From contig JAZNFW010000117.1 of NCBI GenBank assembly GCA_045576175.1, forward strand, positions 1 through 24,712: 24,712 nucleotides of DNA, in the 5' to 3' direction. This stretch comes from RGIG8748 sp045576175. Lineage in GTDB: Bacteria > Bacillota > Clostridia > UMGS1810. The notes beneath the pieces were generated by a model. It made no database searches, was not told where the DNA came from, and saw only the letters and a list, made by a program, of their open reading frames with translations. Of this stretch, positions 7,613 through 15,764 are shown in pieces; position 1 is the stretch's first letter; every line of letters begins with the position of its first letter. The translations under genes were made by a program, and so were the position numbers.

Positions 7613-9316
7613 ATGAGATTATCTAAATATTTATTACCCACATTAAGAGAGGTGCCTGCCGAGGCGGAAATTCCGAGCCATCAGCTTATGATGAGAGCCG
7701 GTCTTATAAGAAAGCTCGCTTCCGGTGTGTACGGTTATCTCCCGTTGGGTCTTAAAGTACTGCGAAATGTAGAAAGAATCATCCGCGATGGTATGGACCG
7801 CCACGACGCACAGGAGCTTCTTATGTCTGCCCTGCTTCCTAAGGAAATGTTTGAAACTTCCGGTCGCTGGGAGGTTTTTGGACCTGAAATGTTTAGATTA
7901 AAAGACAGAAACGACAGAGATTTCTGCCTTGGACCTACTCACGAGGAAATATTTACAGACACAGTCAAAGCCAATGTTAAGTCCTACAAACAGCTTCCTA
8001 TGACTCTGTATCAAATACAGACAAAATACCGTGATGAACGCAGACCCCGTTTTGGCGTTATCAGAAGCCGTGAATTCATAATGAAGGATGCTTACAGCTT
8101 CGACAAGGACGAAAAGGGTCTTGATGTGTCCTACAAAAATATGTATGATGCATACCGCGAAATCTTTGATGATATGGAACTTAACTATCTTGTTGTAGAT
8201 GCTGACTCCGGTGCTATGGGCGGCAGCGGCTCACAGGAATTTATGGTAAAATCCGATATAGGCGAAGATACTATTGCATATTGTGAAAAGTGCAATTACT
8301 GTGCCAACGAGGAAAAGGCCATATGCGTAGCACCCGAAAGTGTCGATAACTCCCCTATGGCAGAGATAAACAAGGTACATACTCCGAATGCAGGTACCAT
8401 TGAAGATGTAACAAGCTTCTTAAACAAAACACCCAAGGATTTTGCAAAAACCATAATATACAAAGCAGACGACAGATTTGTGGCAGTAATGGTAAGAGGT
8501 GACCGTGAGGTTAATGATACTAAGGTTGTAAACGCCCTTGGCGGTGCCATAGAGTTTGACTTGGCTCCCCTCGATGACCTTATGGAAATCACCAATGCAA
8601 AGGCAGGCTTTGCAGGACCTGTGGGTCTTAAGATTGACCTCTTTGTTGACCATGAGGTTGCCGCTATGAAGAATATGATAGTGGGTGCAAACGAAACAGA
8701 CTATCACCTTGAAAATGTGAACATAGAAAGAGACTTTAATGCCACCCTTATCGGTGATTTCAGAAATATCGAAGAGGGCGACCTTTGCCCCATCTGCAAG
8801 GCAGAAAAAATCAAGACCTGCCGAGGCATAGAGGTTGGTCACATATTTAAGCTCGGAACAAAATATTCCAAATCTATGGATTGCACCTACCTCGATGAAA
8901 ACGGCAAGGAACAGGTTCCCATAATGGGATGCTACGGCATAGGCGTTTCCAGATGTCTTGCGGCAATCATAGAGCAGAATTCCGATGAAAACGGCATAAT
9001 CTGGCCAATGAGTGTGGCGCCCTACCACGCAATTGTTGTTCCGGTAAATACCAAGGACGACGCTCAAAGAGAAACCGCAGAGAAAATCTACACAAGTCTC
9101 GTAAATGCAGGAATAGAAACAATAATTGACGACAGAAATGAACGTGCAGGCGTTAAATTCAATGATGCAGAGCTTATAGGTATCCCCTTAAGAATTACCG
9201 TCGGCAAAAAGGCTTGCGACGGCATTGTAGAGTTTAAGCAGCGCAGAAGCGGCGAAATGCTCGAGCTCTCCGTGGACGAAGCAATAGAAAAAGTTATAGC
9301 TGAAGTCAACAAATAA
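7613..9316 (+). CDS. proS: Prolyl-tRNA synthetase
   Basis: Class II aminoacyl-tRNA synthetase that charges tRNA-Pro with proline using ATP. At 567 residues it is the long bacterial type with an editing insertion. Motif 2 is KYRDERRPRFG (138-148) followed by REFIMKDAYSF (153-163). GPTHEE lies at 107-112, and the motif 3 region GCYGIGVSRCLAAIIEQ sits at about 440-457. Between them (about 225-385) lies the YbaK-like INS domain that hydrolyses mischarged Ala-tRNA-Pro, and the last 100 residues are the anticodon-binding domain. AGAGGA precedes the ATG by 9 nt. It leads a three-gene unit with lspA and rluD; many Firmicutes have ileS in this position instead. Confidence 0.98.
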   Translation: MRLSKYLLPTLREVPAEAEIPSHQLMMRAGLIRKLASGVYGYLPLGLKVLRNVERIIRDGMDRHDAQELLMSALLPKEMFETSGRWEVFGPEMFRLKDRNDRDFCLGPTHEEIFTDTVKANVKSYKQLPMTLYQIQTKYRDERRPRFGVIRSREFIMKDAYSFDKDEKGLDVSYKNMYDAYREIFDDMELNYLVVDADSGAMGGSGSQEFMVKSDIGEDTIAYCEKCNYCANEEKAICVAPESVDNSPMAEINKVHTPNAGTIEDVTSFLNKTPKDFAKTIIYKADDRFVAVMVRGDREVNDTKVVNALGGAIEFDLAPLDDLMEITNAKAGFAGPVGLKIDLFVDHEVAAMKNMIVGANETDYHLENVNIERDFNATLIGDFRNIEEGDLCPICKAEKIKTCRGIEVGHIFKLGTKYSKSMDCTYLDENGKEQVPIMGCYGIGVSRCLAAIIEQNSDENGIIWPMSVAPYHAIVVPVNTKDDAQRETAEKIYTSLVNAGIETIIDDRNERAGVKFNDAELIGIPLRITVGKKACDGIVEFKQRRSGEMLELSVDEAIEKVIAEVNK

Positions 9317-9320
9317 TCAA

Positions 9321-9354
9321 ATGGGTTGCACCAAATTAGCTTGATGCAACCCAT
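9321..9354 (+). repeat. Perfect 10-bp hairpin between proS and lspA
   Basis: ATGGGTTGCA (9321-9330) and TGCAACCCAT (9345-9354) are perfect inverted repeats around a 14-nt loop, four bases after the proS stop codon. No T-tract follows on the plus strand, so termination should be weak. It may protect the proS mRNA end or be a processing site. Confidence 0.7.
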
Positions 9355-9372
9355 TATTGTAGGTGTTGTTTT

Positions 9373-9846
9373 ATGTTGTTTTCGATAATTTCACTTCTTC
9401 TTGTGGCGCTAGATCAAATAAGTAAGTTTGCGACACTTAAATACTTGAAACCCGTATTCAGCATCGAGGTTATAAAGGATATCTTGAGTTTTACCTATGT
9501 TGAAAACCGTGGTGCAGCATTCGGTATACTCCAGAATGCACGCTTTGTGTTCATTGTATTTACTATCATAGCCATAGCTGTTTTAATCTGGTACAAGTAT
9601 AAGCATAGGCCTCAGGGCATACTTATAAACACATCACTTTGCCTTGTCCTCTCCGGTGCTGTCGGTAATATGATAGACCGCATATTCAGAGGTTTTGTGG
9701 TGGATATGATAGAAGTTACCTTTATAGATTATCCCGTGTTCAATGTGGCAGACTGCTTCGTTGTGGTGGGAACAATTCTTATGATTATATATATTCTCTT
9801 TGTGTACAAAGAGCCAAAGAAAGCTGACCAAGATGACAAAATATGA
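9373..9846 (+). CDS. lspA: Lipoprotein signal peptidase (signal peptidase II)
   Basis: Membrane aspartyl protease that removes the signal peptide from diacylglyceryl-modified prolipoproteins, the step after Lgt. The 157-residue protein has four hydrophobic segments. ENRGAAFG lies at 44-51. The two catalytic aspartates sit in the conserved GNMIDRIFRGFVVDM block (Asp111) and FNVADC (Asp127). It begins 56 nt after proS, beyond a hairpin, with a modest AGGTG site about 8 nt before the ATG. Its end overlaps the start of rluD by 14 nt, suggesting translational coupling. The pairing of lspA with an RluD-type synthase is common in bacteria. Confidence 0.97.
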   Translation: MLFSIISLLLVALDQISKFATLKYLKPVFSIEVIKDILSFTYVENRGAAFGILQNARFVFIVFTIIAIAVLIWYKYKHRPQGILINTSLCLVLSGAVGNMIDRIFRGFVVDMIEVTFIDYPVFNVADCFVVVGTILMIIYILFVYKEPKKADQDDKI

Positions 9847-10738
9847 ATTCATATCCGACGAGAACGGAATAAGGCTTGATAAATTTGTAAAGGTGGACTC
9901 TGTGCCCCGTTCTCAGATACAAAAGTTAATAGATTCGGGATTTGCCACGGTTAACGGCGAGACTGCCAAGTCGTCCTATAAGGTTAAAGTAAACGACCAT
10001 ATAGTTCTTACTATCCCCGATCCTGAACCGCTTGAAATCACCCCTGAAAACATCCCGCTGGACATTGTATACGAGGATGAGCATATGCTTGTTATAAATA
10101 AACCTCAGGGTATGGTTGTACATCCTGCACCTGGAAACTACACGGGAACACTTGTAAATGCACTTATGTATCACTGCAAGGATTCATTAAGCGGTATAAA
10201 TGGTGTTATGCGCCCCGGAATTGTCCACAGAATAGACAAGGATACCTCAGGACTTCTTTTGGTTGCAAAAACAAACGAGGCTCACCTTTCGCTGTCCAAA
10301 CAGATACAGGACAAAACTGCAAAAAGGCACTATCTTTGCCTTGTGTGCGGAATTTTGAAAACGCAAAAAGGCATAATTGATGCTCCCATAGGCAGACATC
10401 CTACAAACAGGCTCAAAATGGCAGTTACTCCGCATAATTCTAAGGATGCCGTAACCCACTTTGAAGTTCTGGAGTATCTTAACAATGCCACATATGTAGC
10501 CTGCGACCTTGAAACCGGGAGAACACACCAGATAAGAGTTCATATGCAGTATATAGGGCACCCCATAATAGGCGACCCGCTTTATCTTAACAAAAATCCA
10601 TATAATCTTAACGGTCAGGCTCTTCATGCGCAGAAGATAACATTTAATCACCCTGTAACAAACGAAAAAATGGAGTTTACCGCTCCCCTGCCCGATTACT
10701 TTGAAAACTTAATCCAGACACTAAAAAAAGATGCGTAA
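9833..10738 (+). CDS. rluD: RluA/RluD family 23S rRNA pseudouridine synthase
   Basis: Cytosolic enzyme that isomerises uridines to pseudouridine in RNA, probably in 23S rRNA helix 69 if it is a true RluD. The 301-residue protein has an N-terminal S4 RNA-binding domain (about 12-60). The catalytic domain has the signature HRIDKDTSG at 132-140, with catalytic Asp135, and GRTHQIRVH further on. I start it at the ATG at 9833, inside the end of lspA, because the homologous N-terminus begins there; an upstream in-frame ATG at 9800 adds residues that merely repeat lspA sequence in another frame. The ribosome-binding site is weak, which fits coupling to lspA. Exact target uridines cannot be assigned, so the symbol is family-level. 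Confidence 0.92.
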   Translation: MTKYEFISDENGIRLDKFVKVDSVPRSQIQKLIDSGFATVNGETAKSSYKVKVNDHIVLTIPDPEPLEITPENIPLDIVYEDEHMLVINKPQGMVVHPAPGNYTGTLVNALMYHCKDSLSGINGVMRPGIVHRIDKDTSGLLLVAKTNEAHLSLSKQIQDKTAKRHYLCLVCGILKTQKGIIDAPIGRHPTNRLKMAVTPHNSKDAVTHFEVLEYLNNATYVACDLETGRTHQIRVHMQYIGHPIIGDPLYLNKNPYNLNGQALHAQKITFNHPVTNEKMEFTAPLPDYFENLIQTLKKDA

Positions 10739-10752
10739 AACGCATCTTTTTT
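10724..10752. terminator. Bidirectional terminator shared by rluD and yycJ
   Basis: AAAAAAGATGCG (10724-10735), loop TAAAA, CGCATCTTTTTT (10741-10752). Each side has an A-run before and a T-run after the GATGCG stem, so it should work in both directions. The rluD stop codon is in the loop and the yycJ stop codon overlaps the T-run. Confidence 0.9.
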
Positions 10753-11536
10753 ATATTATATCGGTTATTTCAAATCGTGAAGCGACCTTCAAAAAAACAT
10801 CCTTGTCTACGGCAAAATTGTTTTTTGTAAGTAAATTTACACTTGCCTTATATGCTTTTTCAGGGGTGTTGTTGTTTTCGCTAAGATGTCCAAGGGTTAT
10901 GTACTTTGTACCCCAGAGAGCAAGCTGTGTGGCAAGCCAAGCACAATTCTCATTTGAAAGGTGACCGCTATCAGAGAGTATCCGTTTTTTAAGAGGATAA
11001 GGATACCTTCCGCTTACCAGCATATCCACATCGTGATTGGCTTCAATAACCACTGCCTCGCATCCTGCAAGAGCCGACAGCATCGGCTTTGTGATAGAGC
11101 CTGTATCTGTGGCAAAGCCATATTTCTTGTCGTCATAGCTTACAACATATCCCACCGACTCTGCCGAATCGTGTGGTGTTTTGAATGGGCGGATTTTTGC
11201 CGTTCCGATGTCAAAAGTCTGTCCTGTTGTAATCTCTTTTGCAAACTTCATATCAAAACAGTTTGCACCTTTTGATATTGCATCAAGTGTTGCCGCATTT
11301 GCATACACATCTATGCCGTACTTTCTTGTAAAGACATCGAGCCCGCAAATATGGTCGCTGTGCTCGTGAGTCACAAGCACAGCGCAAATTGAATACGGAC
11401 TTACGCCGATATCCTCCAAAGCCTTCACGATTTTGGAAGATGAGACACCGGCATCTATAAGGATATTCGTTTTTGTATCGGATATATACGCACAGTTGCC
11501 GCTGCTACTGCTGTATAATGTGCAAAATTTAATCAT
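10751..11536 (-). CDS. yycJ: MBL-fold metallo-hydrolase, YycJ/WalJ family
   Basis: Metallo-beta-lactamase-fold hydrolase of 261 residues, most like YycJ (WalJ), a cytosolic protein proposed to act as a DNA exonuclease and linked to coordination of cell division with replication. The metal-binding motif THEHSDH is at residues 56-62; further ligands are expected in TPHDSAESVGYVV, DTGSITKP, and EANHDVDM. In B. subtilis the gene sits in the walRK operon; here it follows murA, overlapping its end by 8 nt. It is the last gene of yebC-murA-yycJ and ends in a terminator shared with rluD. The fold and family are secure; the cellular role is inferred from relatives. Confidence 0.9.
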   Translation of the reverse strand: MIKFCTLYSSSSGNCAYISDTKTNILIDAGVSSSKIVKALEDIGVSPYSICAVLVTHEHSDHICGLDVFTRKYGIDVYANAATLDAISKGANCFDMKFAKEITTGQTFDIGTAKIRPFKTPHDSAESVGYVVSYDDKKYGFATDTGSITKPMLSALAGCEAVVIEANHDVDMLVSGRYPYPLKKRILSDSGHLSNENCAWLATQLALWGTKYITLGHLSENNNTPEKAYKASVNLLTKNNFAVDKDVFLKVASRFEITDII

Positions 11537-12785
11537 CTACTCTTTTAATATCTGCACCCAGAGACACAAGCTTTTCAACCATGTGCTCATAGCCTCTGTC
11601 TATATGCCTTAGTTCGTTTATTTCGCTCACACCGTTGCAGGCAAGTGCCGCTATGACCATACTTGCGCCTGCCCTTAGGTCAGTTGCAACTACACTGGCA
11701 GGCTCAAATGGTGCTCCGCCGTTTATTGTAGCCTTTTCGCCGTCTACTGTAACCTTGGCGTTGAACTTAACAAGCTCATCAACATACTGAAACCTTGTTT
11801 CCCACACACCCTCGGTTACAACGCTTGTCCCATTTACAGTAGCAAGCATAGCCACAGCCTGTGGCTGAAGGTCGGTAGGAAAGCCGGGATACGGCATTGT
11901 CTTTATATTTATGGTGCTTATTGGCCCTTTTGAATATATCCTTACATATTCGTCGCCCTCCTCAACACCAAATCCCATTTCGGTAAACTTAGCAGTAATG
12001 GCATCGAGGTGCTTGGGGATTACATTTTTTACTACAACATCCCCTCTTGTAGCTGCAGCAGCAAACATATATGTTCCGGCTTCTATCTGGTCGGGAATTA
12101 TCGAATATGTGCCGCCTTTAAGAGAACTTACACCTGTAATTTTGATAACATCTGTGCCCGCACCGCGAATTTGTGCTCCCATAGAGTTCAAAAAATTTGC
12201 AAGGTCTACTATATGCGGCTCTTTTGCAACATTTTCCAGCACAGTCTTGCCCGGTGCCATAACAGCCGCCAAAATGGCATTGATGGTTGCTCCTACAGAC
12301 ACAACATCAAAATATACATTTCCGCCTTTTAATGAAGATGCATCTATCTTAACAAATACATCGTCCTCTGTAACAAGGCAGTTTAAGTTTTTAAATGCCT
12401 TTAGGTGCTGGTCTATGGGGCGTTTGCCAAAATTGCATCCGCCCGGAGGGGGTACATGAGCGTTACCAAATCTGCCCACAAGTGCTCCCATAAGATAATA
12501 GGACGCACGCATTTTTGATGCCAGAGCAGGATCGGCAACATATGTTTTAAGCTCACTGGAATCTATGATAAGTGTGTTTAATCCCTCTCTTTGCACTTTT
12601 GCACCAAGAGATGTTATCATCTTTATTATGATATCCACATCGCTTATATCGGGGACATTTTCTATTGTGCAAACACCCTTAACAAGAAGTGCAGCGGGTA
12701 TTATAGCTACAACAGCATTTTTGGCACCGCTTATTGCAACTGTGCCGTTTAGTGCTTTGCCGCCGTGTATAAGAAGCTTCTCCAC
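11529..12785 (-). CDS. murA: UDP-N-acetylglucosamine 1-carboxyvinyltransferase
   Basis: Catalyses the first committed step of peptidoglycan synthesis, transfer of enolpyruvate from PEP to UDP-GlcNAc, and is the fosfomycin target. The 418-residue protein has the EPSP-synthase fold. Lys22 and Asn23 (in SGAKNAV) bind substrate. The catalytic loop GGCNFGKRP keeps the fosfomycin-reactive Cys117, so this copy is expected to be drug-sensitive. Translation starts at a GTG (12783-12785) with AGGAGG 6 nt upstream, 18 nt after yebC. Firmicutes often have two copies (murA and murZ); only one lies in this window, and which of the two it is cannot be told from the sequence alone. Confidence 0.96.
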   Translation of the reverse strand: MEKLLIHGGKALNGTVAISGAKNAVVAIIPAALLVKGVCTIENVPDISDVDIIIKMITSLGAKVQREGLNTLIIDSSELKTYVADPALASKMRASYYLMGALVGRFGNAHVPPPGGCNFGKRPIDQHLKAFKNLNCLVTEDDVFVKIDASSLKGGNVYFDVVSVGATINAILAAVMAPGKTVLENVAKEPHIVDLANFLNSMGAQIRGAGTDVIKITGVSSLKGGTYSIIPDQIEAGTYMFAAAATRGDVVVKNVIPKHLDAITAKFTEMGFGVEEGDEYVRIYSKGPISTINIKTMPYPGFPTDLQPQAVAMLATVNGTSVVTEGVWETRFQYVDELVKFNAKVTVDGEKATINGGAPFEPASVVATDLRAGASMVIAALACNGVSEINELRHIDRGYEHMVEKLVSLGADIKRVDD

Positions 12786-12803
12786 AGCAATCCTCCTAAA
12801 AGA

Positions 12804-13529
12804 TTATTCTTCCCAGTTATGATATATTTCCTGAACATCATCGTTATCTTCAAGACTTTCGATGAGCTTTTCCATCATAGTTATATCGTGTTCATCGGTT
12901 AATTTAATTGTGTTCTGGGGTATCTTTTCTACACCCGCAGATTCAAATTTGTAGCCTTTTTCCTCGAGTGCATCCCTTACCTCTCTGAGCGCTTCGGGAG
13001 ATGTGGAAATTTCATAGAATTCGCCTTCGCCGTTAAAGTCGTCTGCTCCGCAATCGAGAGCATCCATCATAAGCTCATCCTCATCCACATCGGGAGACTT
13101 TGCTACGATAATCATACCCTTAGTATCAAACATCCAGCTAACAGAGCCGTTTGTTCCAAGGTTACCGCCGAATTTGTCAAAATAATGTCTAAGGTCGCCA
13201 GCTGTACGGTTCTTGTTGTCTGTAAGTGTCTCCACGATTACAGCAACTCCGCCTATACCGTAGCCCTCATAGGTTATATCCATATAGTTATCTGTATTGA
13301 GGTCGCCTGCAGCCTTTTTGATAACTCTCTGAATGTTATCGTTTGGCATATTGAATGAGCGAGCTTTGGCAATTGCATCCTTGAGTCTTCCGTTAACCTC
13401 GGGGTCAGCTCCGCCTGCCTTGGCAGCAACGGCTATTTCTCTGCCCATTTTTGTGAAAATTTTAGCTTTTTGAGCATCAGATTTTTCCTTTTTGTGTTTT
13501 ATGTTATTCCATTTGGAATGTCCGGACAT
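12804..13529 (-). CDS. yebC: YebC/PmpR/TACO1-family protein
   Basis: Cytosolic protein of the YebC family, 241 residues. Members were first described as DNA-binding transcriptional regulators. More recent work on the family, as I recall it, supports a role in translation of difficult sequences such as polyproline. The start MSGHSKWNNIKHKK is the diagnostic N-terminus, followed by GREI and the EGYGIGGVAVIVE...DNKNRT block near residue 90-110 and an acidic C-terminus. The ATG at 13527-13529 has GGAGGG upstream; the frame runs 21 codons further but over the promoter. It heads the yebC-murA-yycJ unit. Confidence 0.96.
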   Translation of the reverse strand: MSGHSKWNNIKHKKEKSDAQKAKIFTKMGREIAVAAKAGGADPEVNGRLKDAIAKARSFNMPNDNIQRVIKKAAGDLNTDNYMDITYEGYGIGGVAVIVETLTDNKNRTAGDLRHYFDKFGGNLGTNGSVSWMFDTKGMIIVAKSPDVDEDELMMDALDCGADDFNGEGEFYEISTSPEALREVRDALEEKGYKFESAGVEKIPQNTIKLTDEHDITMMEKLIESLEDNDDVQEIYHNWEE

Positions 13530-13562
13530 TGTCTTTTCCCTCCTAAAATTGCTTGCGTTTAA

Positions 13563-13592
13563 ATTATATCCCAATTTCTTGCATATTGTCAA
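13563..13592 (-). promoter_or_regulatory. Sigma-A promoter of yebC-murA-yycJ
   Basis: On the minus strand TTGACA (13587-13592), 18 nt, TATAAT (13563-13568). Both hexamers match consensus. Its -35 and spacer lie inside an imperfect palindrome. Confidence 0.88.
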
Positions 13593-13599
13593 GAATTGG
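13571..13599. repeat. Imperfect palindrome overlapping the yebC promoter
   Basis: CCAATTTCTTG (13571-13581) and CAAGAATTGG (13590-13599) are inverted repeats with one unpaired base and an 8-nt centre. It could be an operator over the yebC -35 region or the RNA hairpin that ends the upstream ten-gene transcript. No T-run follows, so a terminator role would be weak. Confidence 0.6.
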
Positions 13600-13602
13600 C
13601 GT

Positions 13603-14841
13603 TTATTTTATGCGTCTTGCCTCTACATAAAATCTCTTATCTCTGGCTTCGCCCATGGAAAAGGTTTTTCTGGGCAGTGCTCCGTCTACCGCCACTGTCT
13701 TGAAGAGGTCGTTTTTATCCATAGCATCCAGTATAAAACCGAAGTTGTTTCCAACAGAAAGCTCCTCTACTACATCTTCGCCATGTATATAGTCTATTTT
13801 TCCTTGATTGTTTGAAAGATAATCATCAAGAAAATTCTGAAGAGAACCAACTGTTATATTAGCGGTGGGGTTTTTAACCGAATATGTTTTCTTTTGACCG
13901 TCATGTACAAGTACAAAACTCTGGTCGCCTTCGCCCTCATTAGCAAAACCGGAAAGCTCATTTAAAAATACTTCTTTATCAACATCGAACACAACTCTGT
14001 GTATTGCCTCAAACTCCAAAGAGCTGTCGTGAAGATTTACAAGCTCGCACAAAGCGTATCTTGCCAAATCCGCATTTCCGTCTATTTCGCCGTTTTTCAC
14101 CTTATTGTAGTACTCCTTGGCAGTTGCAAGCGAATGGTTTCCGTCACCCATAGCAAACACAAGGGGTGTTTCCTCGCAAAGTGTATGTCTCTCATTGAAG
14201 GCATCCTTGTTGTCGAGGTTAGCTAATTTTTCTTCAAAAAGTGAAGCTGTAGCATCATCGAGCTTGTAGCCTGCGATATGCCCCGAATCCATCATAAGCT
14301 CAAAATCATAAACCTTTGTAAAGAGTTCTTTCTTTTCTCCCAAGGATTCTATTATATCGCAATCGGGGTCATCTAAAAGTATCATAATATGTGGAAGCTC
14401 CATAAGAGCATTCTCTCTTACCTTTAGTCTGGGTGGAATACGCTCTACCACTGTTTTTTCGGTAGCACGGACCTTGGATGTGCTTCCCATTGAATAATCA
14501 TATTCCTCCAAATCTATTGCACCCACAATTCCCTTGCGAACAGAGCCGTTTTTGAGAGTTCTCTCCACATATATGTAGCAATTTTTGTGTTCGCAAAAAA
14601 CCGAAGAATTTGTATACTCAACCATTTTGTCATTGAGCTTTTTTATTCTTTCTTTAACACCAACATCCTCAAGATAAACCTCGGGAAGTATAAGATTGTA
14701 TGCAGAAACGCTGTCCTTGGTAAAATTTTCCACACTACTCCAGTACTTAGGCTCGGATGTGTACTGGTCGCAGGCAACAACGCCCCACTTTGTCATATCT
14801 GCATTATCAGGCAAAAGTATGTTTGCTTTTTTAAAAATCAT
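13603..14841 (-). CDS. DUF1015 family protein, function unknown
   Basis: A 412-residue cytosolic protein of the DUF1015 (COG4198) family with no proven function. Conserved-looking blocks are VVACDQYTSEPKYW (21-34), RATEKTVVERIPPR (125-138), MGDGNHSLATAK (231-242) and the C-terminal LPRKTFSMGEARDKRFY (389-405). The GDGNHS block resembles the DGHHR loop of ParB/sulfiredoxin-fold enzymes, including archaeal free-serine kinase SerK. I also recall DUF1015 genes next to serC-serA in clostridia. A serine kinase role is therefore a guess worth testing, not an assignment. The start overlaps the ribF stop as ATGA, with GAAGGAG upstream, making it the last gene of the rimP operon. Confidence 0.88.
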   Translation of the reverse strand: MIFKKANILLPDNADMTKWGVVACDQYTSEPKYWSSVENFTKDSVSAYNLILPEVYLEDVGVKERIKKLNDKMVEYTNSSVFCEHKNCYIYVERTLKNGSVRKGIVGAIDLEEYDYSMGSTSKVRATEKTVVERIPPRLKVRENALMELPHIMILLDDPDCDIIESLGEKKELFTKVYDFELMMDSGHIAGYKLDDATASLFEEKLANLDNKDAFNERHTLCEETPLVFAMGDGNHSLATAKEYYNKVKNGEIDGNADLARYALCELVNLHDSSLEFEAIHRVVFDVDKEVFLNELSGFANEGEGDQSFVLVHDGQKKTYSVKNPTANITVGSLQNFLDDYLSNNQGKIDYIHGEDVVEELSVGNNFGFILDAMDKNDLFKTVAVDGALPRKTFSMGEARDKRFYVEARRIK

Positions 14842-15746
14842 TGACCTTCTCCTTCTTTTATTTTTATGTCACGGTACTGCAAAGCATAAGAAATATCATT
14901 ATTTATCTGCTTTTTCAGTTCATCCGTATTTTCAAAGCACTGTTCGGAGCGGATAAACTCCAAAAATGATATTTCTATTTCTTTGCCGTAGCAATCAATA
15001 TCTGCATCTAAAAGATGTGTTTCCGTAATTATATCTGTTCTGTCATCCACCGTAGGATTTGTACCCACATTGGTTATTGACCAAAACAACTTATCATCTA
15101 TTCTGGAAAGCGTCACGTACACACCGTTTTTCATAGTAAGTGCTGTGCTTTGGGGGTACACATTCACAGTAGGAAAGCCAAGCTTTCTGCCAAGATGCTT
15201 ACCGTCGGTGACTGTGCCCTTTATTGTGTAGTCTCTGCCAAGATACTTTGATGCCCAATCAACTCTGCCGTCTGCAATATATTTTCTGATTGCGGTGGAA
15301 CTTACCTCTTCGCTCTTGCCCTCAAAAGATAGCATACATACGCTGTCTACTATTGAAACACCTACTTCGTACTGCGTCCCGAGACTGCGAAGACACATAG
15401 AATCCGCACTTCTGTCCTTGGCAAAGCGAAAATTCTTTCCCACCACCACATATCCGGCATTTAGCTCGTCTATCACTACCTTAGTGAAAAATTCCTCGGC
15501 GGACATATTCCTTATATTATCGTCTAAAAGGCGGAAAACAACCTCGTCGGCACCAAGCGACTCTAAAATCTGCTTTTTAACGAAATCAGAGGTTATGGCC
15601 ATATTCATTTTTGGACTGATTACATAGACTGTAACCTTTGTATTGTTTTCTGACGCCAGCCTGATTGCCTCTTTTATAAGAGCCCTGTGCCCTATGTGGA
15701 CACCGTCAAACTTGCCCAGAACAACAACTTTCTTTGTATTTTCCAT
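14838..15746 (-). CDS. ribF: Bifunctional riboflavin kinase/FAD synthetase
   Basis: Makes FMN from riboflavin and then FAD. The 302-residue protein has both domains. The N-terminal FAD synthetase nucleotidyltransferase carries GKFDGVHIGH (11-20), FRFAKDRSAD (106-115) and SSTAIRKYI (149-157). The C-terminal riboflavin kinase starts near 170 with GRKLGFPT (186-193) and NGVY (207-210). The usual first-domain motif FGRGRxGD is altered to FRFAKDRSAD but keeps its spacing. GAGGAG precedes the ATG by 6 nt. It lies 18 nt after truB and overlaps the DUF1015 gene by 4 nt. truB-ribF linkage is a standard Firmicute arrangement. Confidence 0.96.
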   Translation of the reverse strand: MENTKKVVVLGKFDGVHIGHRALIKEAIRLASENNTKVTVYVISPKMNMAITSDFVKKQILESLGADEVVFRLLDDNIRNMSAEEFFTKVVIDELNAGYVVVGKNFRFAKDRSADSMCLRSLGTQYEVGVSIVDSVCMLSFEGKSEEVSSTAIRKYIADGRVDWASKYLGRDYTIKGTVTDGKHLGRKLGFPTVNVYPQSTALTMKNGVYVTLSRIDDKLFWSITNVGTNPTVDDRTDIITETHLLDADIDCYGKEIEISFLEFIRSEQCFENTDELKKQINNDISYALQYRDIKIKEGEGQ

Positions 15747-15764
15747 ACAAATCTCCTCAAAAGA

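Noticed and set aside
8420..9067. 215-codon minus-strand frame inside proS
   Set aside because: Antisense shadow; the plus-strand proS reading carries all synthetase motifs through this region.
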